Source: Stratiformator vulcanicus
GTDB lineage: Bacteria; Planctomycetota; Planctomycetia; Planctomycetales; Planctomycetaceae
Direction of reading: 5' to 3'
Assembly (NCBI RefSeq): GCF_007744515.1
Contig: NZ_CP036268.1
Location: 4,645,113-4,709,112 of the forward strand
DNA length: 64,000 nt
Shown: one piece after another, positions 55,101-64,000 of the stretch
Position numbering within the stretch: the first letter of the stretch is position 1
Layout of the letters: each line of letters starts with the position of its first letter
Notes under the pieces: generated by a model
What the model saw: only the letters and a program-made list of their open reading frames with translations
The model's database searches: none
What the model was told of the DNA's origin: nothing
Program-made: the position numbers and the translations under genes

Positions 55101-56297
55101 TCATGCGCGGAGGTCGAAGTTCACCTTGGCGTTTGCGAATCGTTTTTCGTCGAGCCTTAGACCGAAGCCCGGGGCGTCGGGGACGGTGATGTGGCCGTCT
55201 TTAATTTCGTAGCCGTCGGCGATGAGCAAATCAGACGACAGCGGGTCGTGCTCCGCTCGATAAAAGTTGGGGAGCACGAGGCCGACGTGAGCTTGCATAT
55301 AGATCGAAAGCAGCGAACTCCAGTTGTGCGGGGCGATTTGAATGCCCGCAGGGGCGGCGAGGGCACTTTCGGCCATGATGCCTTCGATGCCGAGGCCGTA
55401 CATATCTCCCTGAAGGACATCGACGGCCTTCGCCTCGACGAGTGGTCGAAATTGCTCGACGTGGGAAGTGCCTTCGCCGTCGGCGAGCAGCGTATTCAGA
55501 CCTTCATCCTTAATGAACTCTTTCAGCGCGACACAGGGTTCGACTTTTTCCGGAAATGGTTCTTCCAGAAAATCGAGCTTGCAGTCGGCCGTCTCTTTTA
55601 AAAATCGGCGGGCGTGGTCGGGGCCGAAGGTGTTGTTGGCGTCGACGCCGATGCCGACTTTTTCGCCGGCATGTTCGCGGACGAGTTTAACGACTTCGAT
55701 ATCCCGCCGGTGCCCGGCTTCGCCCTTCATCCATTTGTGACCGCGGCCCACCTTCAATTTGAAGAAACGGTGTCCCATGTCGAGGCTGAGGTCGATCTCC
55801 TCGCGAAAGCGGTCCTGCCAGCGGTTGGCGTGCTTGGGGATGAGATCGCTGAAATAGATGGAGCCGTCATAAACCGGCGTGCGGTCCGACTTCGCATCAC
55901 CCAGGAGTTGATAGACCGGTTTATTCAACAATCGGCCGAGCAGGTCCCACAGGATCATCGTCCGCGGCCCGAGCGGGCTCTCGATGCGTCGCGACGAGAG
56001 GTCGAAGTCGGCGAAAGGATTGGTGCCGACGATTTGGGCGAGGTCTTTCTCCGGTCGCCAGCATCTGCCGATCGCTTCGACGCCGACGTTGGTCCAGAGG
56101 CGGACCATTTTCTCGTAGGACTTGCGACCGTTCTCGCCACGGTTGGCGTTGCGACCGACGTACTTCGGCCGCGTCGTGTGCAAGTCGAAGCCGACGGCGC
56201 GGGTGATTTTAAGATCGGGCGGGATCTCCGCCGACGTGGCAAGTTTTCCCCACAGGCCTGCGGCGAGCAGTGAAGTCGTGAATTGTCGGCGATTCAT
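55101..56297 (-). CDS. Exported enolase-superfamily (mandelate racemase/muconate lactonizing type) enzyme
   Basis: The enolase fold carries out proton abstraction at a carbon next to a carboxylate. The N-terminus NRRQFTTSLLAAGLWG is a Tat signal (RRxFT), cleaved near ATSA. Catalytic and metal residues are seen at about KLK 180-182, Asp219 (GVDANNTF), Glu245/246 (FLEEPFP), Asp273 (LLADGEG) and His324 (APHNWS). The Lys-x-Lys and His pairing suggests a dehydratase- or racemase-like subgroup, but the substrate is unknown. The length is 398 residues. Such enzymes are usually cytoplasmic, so the export signal is unusual. It is divergent from the gene at 56439. Confidence 0.85.
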   Translation of the reverse strand: MNRRQFTTSLLAAGLWGKLATSAEIPPDLKITRAVGFDLHTTRPKYVGRNANRGENGRKSYEKMVRLWTNVGVEAIGRCWRPEKDLAQIVGTNPFADFDLSSRRIESPLGPRTMILWDLLGRLLNKPVYQLLGDAKSDRTPVYDGSIYFSDLIPKHANRWQDRFREEIDLSLDMGHRFFKLKVGRGHKWMKGEAGHRRDIEVVKLVREHAGEKVGIGVDANNTFGPDHARRFLKETADCKLDFLEEPFPEKVEPCVALKEFIKDEGLNTLLADGEGTSHVEQFRPLVEAKAVDVLQGDMYGLGIEGIMAESALAAPAGIQIAPHNWSSLLSIYMQAHVGLVLPNFYRAEHDPLSSDLLIADGYEIKDGHITVPDAPGFGLRLDEKRFANAKVNFDLRA

Positions 56298-56438
56298 GGC
56301 GGCTCAATGGGTGACGAGGACTCGGTCCGATGACGCTGTCACTTCCTAATTTGTTCAACATAAACTGATGCCGAACAAAGACCGATCGCGCGGCCGATCA
56401 TGAGTTGAGGCACCTGCCAATATCATAAGGGGATTTTG

Positions 56439-56840
56439 ATGCAAAATCGATTCGCGATACCACTGATACTGACGATCTGCCTGTTCGCGATCGGGGCCGG
56501 CGGCGTCAGTCACGGGCGGCTCAATGAGTTGCTCGATGAGCGGACCGTGCTCAATAAGCATTATAAAAAGCAGTTCATCGAAGACGCGGCAGGCTTCGCG
56601 ATGGAAGAGAAATTGAAACTGTATGAGGGAAAGGTCGCCGACGCGTACCTCGAACTCATTGAGTACGCGAAGCAAAGCGATGATACGAAGCTGAAGAAGA
56701 TCGTCTTGCGGATGGAGTATTACGACGAACTCCGCGGCTACGTGTGGGATGTCGATGCAGCGCAGGACGGGTTCGAAAGAGCCGCGGGGATGGCCGGTAT
56801 TATCACTTATGAGCAGAAGCTCAAAGAACTCGAAAAGTGA
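56439..56840 (+). CDS. Small exported protein, function unknown
   Basis: A hydrophobic N-terminus (FAIPLILTICLFAIGAGGV) serves as a signal peptide or anchor, followed by a highly helical, charged remainder with a possible coiled coil (LNELLDERTVLNKHYKKQFI; QKLKELEK at the end). It has 133 residues. AAGGGG lies seven bases before ATG 56439. It lies 84 bases before the bifunctional nuclease gene. I do not recognise its family. Confidence 0.65.
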   Translation: MQNRFAIPLILTICLFAIGAGGVSHGRLNELLDERTVLNKHYKKQFIEDAAGFAMEEKLKLYEGKVADAYLELIEYAKQSDDTKLKKIVLRMEYYDELRGYVWDVDAAQDGFERAAGMAGIITYEQKLKELEK

Positions 56841-56924
56841 GTCGAGGCGGTCGGTTCGTGAAACGGTTCCCGTACGATATGATGGACGATTCTACTCGAC
56901 ACAACGCCTGCCGGAGAACCGCCC

Positions 56925-57323
56925 GTGCTCGTACGCATGGAACTGAGCCGGATCATTATCAGCGAAATCAACGAGCAGCAGGTCATCACCCTCGATGAGG
57001 TTGATGGGGACCGCTCGTTTCCCATTTTGATCGGGATTTTCGAGGCAACCTGCATCGATCGACGGGTCAAGGGGGACGTCCCGCCGCGACCGCTGACGCA
57101 TGACCTGATTCGCAATTCGATCGAAGAGATGGGGGGCGAAGTGCAGGATGTCGTGGTCAGCAGCCTGCTCGACCACACCTATTACGCGAACATTCGCGTC
57201 CGCAACGAAGGCGAACTGATCGAAATCGACAGCCGACCGAGTGATGCGATCGCTCTGGCCATGCACTTCGACCCGCCGCTGCCGATTTATGTGTCGGACG
57301 ACGTGTTGTCGGAGGTGTCGTAA
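56925..57323 (+). CDS. Bifunctional nuclease family protein (DUF151)
   Basis: DUF151 proteins are small nucleases; relatives are reported to cut DNA and RNA. The pattern is complete here: SRIIISEINEQQVITLDEV, FPILIGIFEATCIDR, LTHDLIRNSIEEMGG, YYANIRVRNEGELIEIDSRP and SDAIALAMHFDPPLPIYVSD. The protein is 132 residues from GTG 56925 with GGAG about eight bases upstream; ATG 56937 is an alternative. The signature is strong, the cellular role open. Confidence 0.9.
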   Translation: MLVRMELSRIIISEINEQQVITLDEVDGDRSFPILIGIFEATCIDRRVKGDVPPRPLTHDLIRNSIEEMGGEVQDVVVSSLLDHTYYANIRVRNEGELIEIDSRPSDAIALAMHFDPPLPIYVSDDVLSEVS

Positions 57324-57456
57324 AGCGCTTGCGGACCCACGGGGCGGTGCTCGTGGGCTTTGGGATGTTTGAGCTTTGTGCGCGGCGCTTCAATGTGGGG
57401 GAGATACGTGGTACAGAAGGCTCGCGATTCTGAAACTTCACCCCGATCCGCTGCCG

Positions 57457-58737
57457 ATGAACCGTAAGAGCCAACGCCCCGTCGACTATCTCCGGCTGTT
57501 CCCCTGGCTACGGCTGTTTCGAGCCTTCGGGTTGGCACTCGACCCGAAGAAGATGTTCCTCGGCGGAGTATCGTTGCTGCTGATCGTTCTGGGGCATTGG
57601 GGGATCGGTGCCCTCCTCCTGACGCCGGCTCAGCAGGGTTCCGATTCGCTACGAGATCTCACTGGCGCGAGTCAGTTCCTTGAACAACCCAGAACGGCTT
57701 TTCCGATCTCTGGAGTGAATCACGGGGTTGTGCGGATGTTACGCGGTGGTCGAACGTCGGAGATTTCCGGCCCGCAAACACTTCGGCTGGCTTTTCCCTA
57801 CCTGTCGCTGCTGAAACCGGCGGCGGTGGCCGCGCTTCCCGGTCAGACGGGGCGGCAAAGGACGGCGGCAATACTGGGACTTTGCTGGTCGGTCCTGATT
57901 TGGACGCTGTTCGGATCGATCTTATGCCGCATGACCGCTCTCGAATTCGCAGCCGGCGGGGGCGTCGGCATTTTCAGCGGCAGCGGTTTCGGATTACGAA
58001 AATGGTTTGCAAATATCAGCGCGATCATTTTGCCGATTAGCGGTCTTGTTCTCGCCGCGTTGTTCTGTGCGGCGATCGGATTGCTCGCCAGAATTCCGGC
58101 AGCGGGTCCGTGGATCGCGGCCGTGCTCTATGGATTAGCAATGCTGGCAGGCGGTTTCTCGCTGCTCATCCTGTACGGGTTACTGCCCGGATGGCCGCTG
58201 ATGGTCGCCACGATCAGCGTTGAAGGCAGTGATGCCTTTGACGGGTTTAGCCGAACTTACAGCTATCTTCTTGCTCGGCCTTGGCTGGCGATTTGGTGCG
58301 TGCTGGTCGCGCTGCTCTTCGGAATCATTTCACTCACTGTCGTTGAGTTGGCCGGGTCGGCACTGCTGTGGGTGACCGATCGCTTCGTGCTTGTCGGCGG
58401 CGGTTCGGCCGCTGAGCCGCTACTCACCCGCCACGAACCGTTCTACCAAGCCACGGACGGCAGCCCGACGACGTCACATCCGGCGGCCGGCTTTTGGTCG
58501 GGGCTCGTGCAATTTTTCGTCGCCGGGTACGGCGTCGCCTACTTCTGGTCAGCGGCAACGCTGATTTACTTCATCCTTCGCCGATCTGATGACGGCACCT
58601 ACTTCGACGAAGTCTTTGTCGAAGACGAACCCGAAGACGAGGGCCTGCCACTTTCCGGCATCGCGGCGACAGATGTCGCAATGCCGGAACGATCGCACCA
58701 CCCGACGGTTGAACGACCGGATGACAGCAACGTGTAG
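57457..58737 (+). CDS. Polytopic membrane protein, function unknown
   Basis: The 426-residue protein starts with a basic segment (NRKSQRPVDYLRLFPW) and an amphipathic LRLFRAFGLALDPKKMF. It then has six or seven hydrophobic segments (ILGLCWSVLIWTLFG, ISAIILPISGLVLAALFCA, AVLYGLAMLAGGFSLLIL). The tail is acidic with repeated Glu, Asp and Pro. No motif is recognised; ATG 57457 has no strong ribosome site. It lies 133 bases after the nuclease gene on the same strand. It may be a membrane scaffold, but that is only a guess. Confidence 0.7.
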   Translation: MNRKSQRPVDYLRLFPWLRLFRAFGLALDPKKMFLGGVSLLLIVLGHWGIGALLLTPAQQGSDSLRDLTGASQFLEQPRTAFPISGVNHGVVRMLRGGRTSEISGPQTLRLAFPYLSLLKPAAVAALPGQTGRQRTAAILGLCWSVLIWTLFGSILCRMTALEFAAGGGVGIFSGSGFGLRKWFANISAIILPISGLVLAALFCAAIGLLARIPAAGPWIAAVLYGLAMLAGGFSLLILYGLLPGWPLMVATISVEGSDAFDGFSRTYSYLLARPWLAIWCVLVALLFGIISLTVVELAGSALLWVTDRFVLVGGGSAAEPLLTRHEPFYQATDGSPTTSHPAAGFWSGLVQFFVAGYGVAYFWSAATLIYFILRRSDDGTYFDEVFVEDEPEDEGLPLSGIAATDVAMPERSHHPTVERPDDSNV

Positions 58738-58821
58738 GAAGAGGGCAGAGGGCATCGGCGATTCGGAACGGCCCGGAAGCTCCTTGGCATGCTTTATATT
58801 GCAGAGGGAAACTCGGTGATT

Positions 58822-58851
58822 GAGTCCCTTGCTTGCGCTGCGGGCTCGTGT
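58822..58851 (+). repeat. Single arm of family A
   Basis: Right-arm type sequence, GAGTCCCTTGCTTGCGCTGC then GGGCTCGTGT, without a clear left partner. It lies between convergent genes. Confidence 0.6.
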
Positions 58852-58948
58852 TTGGACTTGCAACTGAAGCGCCGCCGCGACTGAAACCCCGCTCATCACA
58901 CTTCTGTGTTCCCACCTCGCGAGGCGCGAGCATATCCCCCACAATTTG

Positions 58949-58989
58949 CTGCCGCAGGCCCGAAAGGGCCGAAGGCCCCTGCCGCAGGC
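58949..58989. repeat. Short GCC-rich direct repeat with GAAA-loop hairpin
   Basis: CTGCCGCAGGC occurs at 58949 and 58979. Between them GGCCC GAAA GGGCC forms a hairpin with a GNRA-type loop. It is next to the fabH stop codon and may affect termination of that gene. Confidence 0.45.
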
Positions 58990-59008
58990 ACAAAAAGGGC
59001 CTGTGGCC

Positions 59009-60109
59009 TCACCAGCGGAAGATGCCGGTGTTCCAGGTGAGGCCGGCTCCGAATCCGGACATGAGCAGGAGGTCGCCCGGTTCGATGAGGCCGGAGCGAT
59101 AGGCTTCGTCCATGGCCAGGGGGATCGACGCCGCGGAGGTATTGCCGTAGCGGTCGAGGTTGCTCCAAACCTTTTCGGGTGGCACGCCGAACGGGTCCAT
59201 CGCCGCTTTGAGGATGCGGGCGTTAGCCTGATGGAGCAGGTAGAGGCTGATCTCGTGCGGCGACAGTTCGGACTTTTCGAGAACGAGGTCGATCGTCTCG
59301 GTGACGGCTCGGACCGCCCATTTGAAGACGTTGCGACCGTCCATTTGAAGGAAGTGTTCTCCCGCCGCGACGGTTTCGGCCGTTGAGGGCTTGCGCGTGC
59401 CGCCGGAGACCATTTCGAGCAGCGGTCCGCCACTGCCATCGGCCCCGGCTTGATAGCAGACGAGTCCCTGTTCGGGTCCGCCGCGGGAGACGAGGACCGC
59501 ACCGGCTCCGTCGCCGAACAGGGGTGCGGTGCGCTGGTCTTTCGCGTCGACGATCCGGCTGTTGACGTCGCCACCGATGACGAGCGCGAGGCGACTGTTG
59601 CCTGTGGCAACGAATTGCGATGCGGTCATCAGGGCGTACATGAATCCGCTGCACGCGGCCTGTACGTCGAACGCAGGGGCATCGAGACCGAGCCGATCTT
59701 GCACGAGGCAGGCGGTCGACGGGCAGCCCGAGTCGGGCGTGAATGTTCCGACAACGCACAGGTCGATCTCATCAGCGGTCACACCCGCGGCTTCCATCGC
59801 CCGTTTGGCGGCCTCGTAGCAGAGGTCACTGGTGGCTTGGTGCGGAAAGGCATACCGGCGTTCGAGAATTCCGCTGCGTCGCTCGATCCAACCCGGCTCA
59901 AAACCGTAGGACTGTTCGAGCTCGTGGTTCGTCACGACACGGTCCGGAACGTACGAGCCGGTCCCGACGATGCGAATGCCGGTGAGGCGATTCGTTCGGT
60001 CCGACCGACGAAACGTCTGCTCCGCCGCGGGCGAACGCGACTTAACGGCAACCGCGGCCTCTTTCCCCGTGGGAGAAGCGGCCGGGTAATGCGGCGAGTT
60101 CTCTTGCAT
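59009..60109 (-). CDS. fabH: 3-oxoacyl-ACP synthase III
   Basis: FabH starts fatty acid chains by condensing acyl-CoA with malonyl-ACP. The catalytic Cys is in DVQAACSGFMYAL near residue 160, the His in LLHQANARI near 289, and the Asn in YGNTSAASIPL near 319. The full triad is intact. The chain is 366 residues from ATG 60109, with an AAGGAAG site four bases away. The first 40 residues are a non-conserved extension, and homology starts with IRIVGTGSYVPDRVVTN. No other fab genes are adjacent. Confidence 0.94.
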   Translation of the reverse strand: MQENSPHYPAASPTGKEAAVAVKSRSPAAEQTFRRSDRTNRLTGIRIVGTGSYVPDRVVTNHELEQSYGFEPGWIERRSGILERRYAFPHQATSDLCYEAAKRAMEAAGVTADEIDLCVVGTFTPDSGCPSTACLVQDRLGLDAPAFDVQAACSGFMYALMTASQFVATGNSRLALVIGGDVNSRIVDAKDQRTAPLFGDGAGAVLVSRGGPEQGLVCYQAGADGSGGPLLEMVSGGTRKPSTAETVAAGEHFLQMDGRNVFKWAVRAVTETIDLVLEKSELSPHEISLYLLHQANARILKAAMDPFGVPPEKVWSNLDRYGNTSAASIPLAMDEAYRSGLIEPGDLLLMSGFGAGLTWNTGIFRW

Positions 60110-60384
60110 ATCTTCCTTACATCGCCGGAAGCTGCTCACTGGGGAGCAAATCCGCCACGACGACGCGGTTTTCGTCTCGGTCGACAGTTCAAACGCGACC
60201 GACGAGCGGGACGCGTCTGCGATCAGGCACCTTCATTCACGGCGCAAATCGGGCGGAGTATAAGGATTCCAGAGAACCGCGACTACCTAAGTTGACACGG
60301 TTTTCGTGCAGTCGGGTCGAAAGATGGCCCCGACAACCGAATCATTCGGAAAGATGATGCCTGAATCAAGGACGCAGGGGCAAC

Positions 60385-60777
60385 GTGAACCCGTCTGAAC
60401 CACATCTGATTCGCTTGCACGGACCGTGGGAGGTCACGGCCGGTCTCGATAATTCTCCGCAGCGCGTGCGGCTGCCCGACTCAATCGAGGTGCCCCAAAA
60501 CGCCAATGTTGCGGTCTCGAGCCTGCATTTCAGCCGGGCGTTTGGGCTGCCGACGAATATCGATGCGAAAAGCGTTCGCCTGATCGTCGAAGAGATTGGC
60601 GGGCCGGGAACCCTCGACTTGAACGGCGAATGGCTCGCAAATGCAGATGCCGGGGACGATATCGCGATCGACGTCACGCCGATGCTGCGGTCACGAAATC
60701 GTATGACGCTGCGAATTCAGATTGAGGGTTGCCAATCAATCACGCCGTTTCGCGCGGTCCGGCTCGAAATCACGTAA
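60385..60777 (+). CDS. Conserved protein with jelly-roll-like fold, function unknown
   Basis: The 130-residue protein has a strand-rich pattern like the N-terminal sugar-binding domain of family 2 glycoside hydrolases: IRLHGPWEVTAGL, then LHFSRAFGLPTN, VRLIVEEIGGPGTLDLNGEW and NRMTLRIQIEG. No catalytic domain is attached. The start is GTG 60385 with GGGG a few bases upstream. It is convergent with the gene at 60784, only six bases away. The family link is by fold pattern only. Confidence 0.6.
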   Translation: MNPSEPHLIRLHGPWEVTAGLDNSPQRVRLPDSIEVPQNANVAVSSLHFSRAFGLPTNIDAKSVRLIVEEIGGPGTLDLNGEWLANADAGDDIAIDVTPMLRSRNRMTLRIQIEGCQSITPFRAVRLEIT

Positions 60778-60783
60778 ATCGGA

Positions 60784-61773
60784 TTAGGCGACCTGTTCGT
60801 TCGTGGCTGTCCAATGCAGCATTGCCCTCAATTCGCCCGCAAGTTCTCCGCGACGACGGGTTTCAATCCTCGCCCCGAACGCGCGGCTGGATGATAATTT
60901 CGCCGTGACGGACTCCGATTCCGCGTCACAATCCAACTCGATGTGCGGTGCGGCCGGAAAAGCGGGTTGAAACGTGAGATGGATATATTGCACGCGCTCG
61001 CCCGGTTCGAACAGGACCACTTTCGAACCTCGCCCGCACAACGATCCGTCTGCCGATCGGCGCCACTCGGCTGTGCCGATCAGCGAGTGGTCGGTCTCGT
61101 CGAAGTCATCCCGCTCGTCCCCATATCCGGCTTCGACGGCGTCGCCATCGAGCGGCGATTGAGCGTCATCGCCCCCGGCGAGGGCCATCAGTCGCGACTC
61201 TAAATCTTGATCGACGTGCGAAGTCTTCTCGCTCGTTGCATCGCCATCATCACGTGCGACCGGCTCCAACGTTTTGGGGGAACGACGGCTCGCAGGCTGA
61301 ATTGAAGCTTGGGGAATCGAGCCGAAGACATGGTCAACGACCCGCTTGCGATAGACGAAGCCTGCGGCTGCGGCCATGACCATCGCCGCCCCGCAACACC
61401 CGGCAGCCGAGACCGACCCGATAGCGGCCCCCAACAGCAAAGCCGAAAGCGTGGCAACACCCACACGCAACGCATCGATCGTTTTCGAACTCCGCTCACC
61501 GGTCGTCACGCCCGAGACCAGCCGCAGTGCGTGGGGAAGCGTCGCGATCAAAGCGGTCACCAACCCGCCGAGCAATAACGTCGATTCCGGCGCGGGTAGA
61601 CGGGAATCGATCCCGCCGAGCAGAGCTCGGATCGTGATCGCCAAGACGGCCAGAATCATTGCAATCGCCGCCGTTACCGCGTGCAACCCGAGCAGCCGCC
61701 CGGCAAAATCAACAGGGGCACCCGGATCTGCATGAGATTCCGAGTGCCCCGAGTTGTCGTATCGCATTGTCAT
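60784..61773 (-). CDS. Membrane protein with soluble C-terminal domain, function unknown
   Basis: Residues about 25-140 hold four hydrophobic helices (LLGLHAVTAAIAMILAVLAI, TLLLGGLVTALIATL, ATLSALLLGAAIGSVSAAGC, AAMVMAAAAGFVY). A charged region follows, then a strand-rich domain at about 235-320 (GTAEWRRSADGSLCGRG; QYIHLTFQPAFPAAPHIELD). The length is 329 residues. I do not recognise the family. It ends six bases from the end of the plus-strand gene at 60777, and its start is close to metK on the same strand. Confidence 0.65.
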   Translation of the reverse strand: MTMRYDNSGHSESHADPGAPVDFAGRLLGLHAVTAAIAMILAVLAITIRALLGGIDSRLPAPESTLLLGGLVTALIATLPHALRLVSGVTTGERSSKTIDALRVGVATLSALLLGAAIGSVSAAGCCGAAMVMAAAAGFVYRKRVVDHVFGSIPQASIQPASRRSPKTLEPVARDDGDATSEKTSHVDQDLESRLMALAGGDDAQSPLDGDAVEAGYGDERDDFDETDHSLIGTAEWRRSADGSLCGRGSKVVLFEPGERVQYIHLTFQPAFPAAPHIELDCDAESESVTAKLSSSRAFGARIETRRRGELAGELRAMLHWTATNEQVA

Positions 61774-61805
61774 CGACGGGTCCGTCCGGCGATCGAATCA
61801 GGGTA

Positions 61806-62987
<1,182 letters not shown>

Positions 62988-63214
62988 ACGTTCTCCTAAA
63001 ATCTCAAAAAGCGAGCGTGTAACCATGACGCACCGTATCCGCGGCGCGCAGCGACTGCCGTAAGCGGCAGATTGTAGGGGGGACGAGTGTAGGCCACAAC
63101 TGACTCTCAATCCCTCCCGAGCCAAGCGTACTCTCGGAACCGCCGATGCAGCCGCGACTGGAAAGGAGCGGACCGCGGAGTCGGTTTACATAATGCGAGG
63201 AGACGTTCACCCTG

Positions 63215-63240
63215 ATCCGCTTACTGCCGTGCGCGGCTTC
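63215..63240 (+). repeat. Diverged single arm of family A (GCTTACTGCC variant)
   Basis: The 26 bases match the arm at 13911 apart from a change of TTCG to GCCG and the final base. The arm overlaps the last codons and stop of waaA, so the repeat supplies the end of that gene. Confidence 0.65.
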
Positions 63241-64000
63241 AGGCAGCCAAGCGTTGCTTGTTGATTGGACGAATCAAGTTGGTCACCAGCGTAACCGTTC
63301 GCTCCGTTGCTCCTCGGCCCTTCGCCACGACCTGGGCGGCTCGCTGCCCTCGCTCTGAGGCGGATTCGCGATCACAAAGCACCTCGGCAACCCGTTCGCG
63401 CAGTTCTGTTTCATCGGTCGCGAATTCGACCGCGTCGGCCATCTTCAGTTGCTCGACGACGTCGCGAAAGTTCTGCGTATTCGGGCCGAGGATCAACGGG
63501 ACGCCGTAGGCGGCGGGTTCGATCATGTTCTGCCCGCCCCGCCCCGTCCCCGGCATGCTCCCGCCCACAAAGGCGATATCGGCCAACGCCCAACACGCCG
63601 AGAGTTCGCCCAACGTATCAAGCAACCTCACACAAGGCCCACTTCCACTAGCCCGACGCGCAAGCGAGGGATTCGCGGGGCAAGATTCAAGAACATCTTG
63701 CGACCCTTCGAGCGGAATCCCTTGCTTGCGCTGCGGGCTTGTGTTGGGGAGTGATGTCTCTTGCGGGGTGCCGGGGGCGTGTCGCCCCCGCAGGGATGAG
63801 TCCGCTTGCTCCTTGCACGGGTTTAATCCTGTCGCATCCCCATCATCGGCTGTCGCGGTTACGGGCGATGCAACGATTGGACGAGCCTCCAGATGCGGGG
63901 GCGACACGCCCCCGGCACCCGACTTCAGATTTGATCGACGTATCAAACCGAATCCTTTCGACGCGATCAGCGACGCCACTTCGTCGAAGCGTTCGCGATG
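63239..64000 (-). CDS. waaA: Kdo transferase (3-deoxy-D-manno-octulosonic acid transferase), C-terminal part, with repeat-derived insert
   Basis: WaaA adds Kdo to lipid A at the inner membrane. The visible 253 residues (the N-terminus is beyond the window edge) start HRERFDEVASLIASKGFG and later contain VRLLDTLGELSACWALADIA, FVGGSMPGTGRGGQNMIEPA and GPNTQNFRDVVEQLKMADAV, all family motifs. Between RRSNLKS and CVRLLDTLGEL lie about 95 residues translated from the family C element (GAGGVSPP...RGRHAPGTPQ) and from the family A element (NTSPQRKQGIP...NPSLARRASGSGP), with no frameshift or stop. A normal homologue would have only a short loop here. Confidence 0.88.
   Translation of the reverse strand, partial: HRERFDEVASLIASKGFGLIRRSNLKSGAGGVSPPHLEARPIVASPVTATADDGDATGLNPCKEQADSSLRGRHAPGTPQETSLPNTSPQRKQGIPLEGSQDVLESCPANPSLARRASGSGPCVRLLDTLGELSACWALADIAFVGGSMPGTGRGGQNMIEPAAYGVPLILGPNTQNFRDVVEQLKMADAVEFATDETELRERVAEVLCDRESASERGQRAAQVVAKGRGATERTVTLVTNLIRPINKQRLAA
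63647..63742. repeat. Family A palindrome inside waaA
   Basis: The left arm 63647-63673 (ACTAGCCCGACGCGC...) and the inverse right arm 63716-63742 (ending GCGGGCTTGT) are about 42 bases apart. On the minus strand they are translated as SPQRKQG and SLARRAS-type peptides within waaA. Confidence 0.85.
63768..63918. repeat. Family C inverted-repeat element inside waaA (151 bp)
   Basis: The head GTGCCGGGGGCGTGTCGCCC (63768) and inverse tail ending ACACGCCCCCGGCAC (63918) bracket about 99 bases. The arms pair over about 25 bases. The element lies within the waaA reading frame and is read through on the minus strand. Confidence 0.85.

Noticed and set aside
62988-63238. SAM riboswitch before metK
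   Set aside because: I find no SAM-I, SAM-II or SAH riboswitch core motifs; the region has only a family A arm and ordinary sequence.
63258-63754. Plus-strand frames over waaA
   Set aside because: They are shadows and repeat reading; the minus strand holds the known Kdo transferase motifs.

Overview
The window reads as a piece of a planctomycete chromosome (Planctomycetota, probably order Planctomycetales). The evidence is a DUF1559 protein with a prepilin-type N-terminus and an H-X9-DG box, split coaC and coaB genes, Gram-negative envelope genes (lpxA, lpxC, skp-like, waaA), a TatC with a large loop insertion, several membrane proteins with zinc-ribbon or GYF_2 domains, and fairly GC-rich DNA with many palindromic extragenic repeats. 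The call rests on family knowledge, not on a database search.

Layout. 1-6.6 kb (+): a translation and replication block, rplY-pth-rpsF-ssb-rplI-dnaB, then a ParDE-type toxin-antitoxin pair and lspA. 6.8-12.2 kb (-): a GYF_2 membrane protein, tatC, a zinc-ribbon membrane protein, rsmD and an FHA protein. 12.6-13.9 kb (+): an HU-family protein, csrA, tRNA-Glu with a strong terminator, and a small conserved protein. 14-22 kb (mostly -): a UbiA-type prenyltransferase, a phosphohexomutase, and a lipid A block of skp-like, lpxC, lpxA and a Gfo/Idh oxidoreductase, with a DUF1559 gene (+) between them. 22-27 kb: a methyltransferase, a helical protein, an outer membrane protein and dense repeats. 27-29 kb (-): dnaK. 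29.7-38.7 kb (+): pheA, tpiA, secG, yicC, gmk, rpoZ, coaC, a Uma2 nuclease, coaB and ftsK. 38.9-48 kb: an accessory region with an arylsulfotransferase-like propeller protein, two small membrane proteins, a PAPS-type sulfotransferase, a histidine-rich membrane protein, a GT-C glycosyltransferase and a large CsgG-like plus propeller protein. 48.4-54.3 kb (+): cimA, a second Uma2, valS and a small ORF. 54.3-55.1 kb: repeat-filled DNA. 55-64 kb: a Tat-exported enolase-superfamily enzyme, a DUF151 nuclease, membrane proteins, fabH, metK and the 3' part of waaA.

The most unusual feature is the repeat biology. A family with arms of about 26 bp (ends ACAAGCC / GGCTTGT) forms perfect or near-perfect palindromes between genes. 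A second family (GTGCCGGGG / CCCCGGCAC ends) occurs as inverted pairs and as a tandem array. A 174-175 bp unit is repeated three times beside the outer membrane protein gene. One copy of each palindrome family lies inside the waaA reading frame and is translated as roughly 95 extra residues. valS carries two short inverted tracts of a TCGAG-based repeat in frame, plus a zinc-ribbon-like insert. The accessory region at 39-42 kb, which combines two different kinds of sulfate-transfer protein with small membrane partners, is the best candidate for an undescribed surface-sulfation system.
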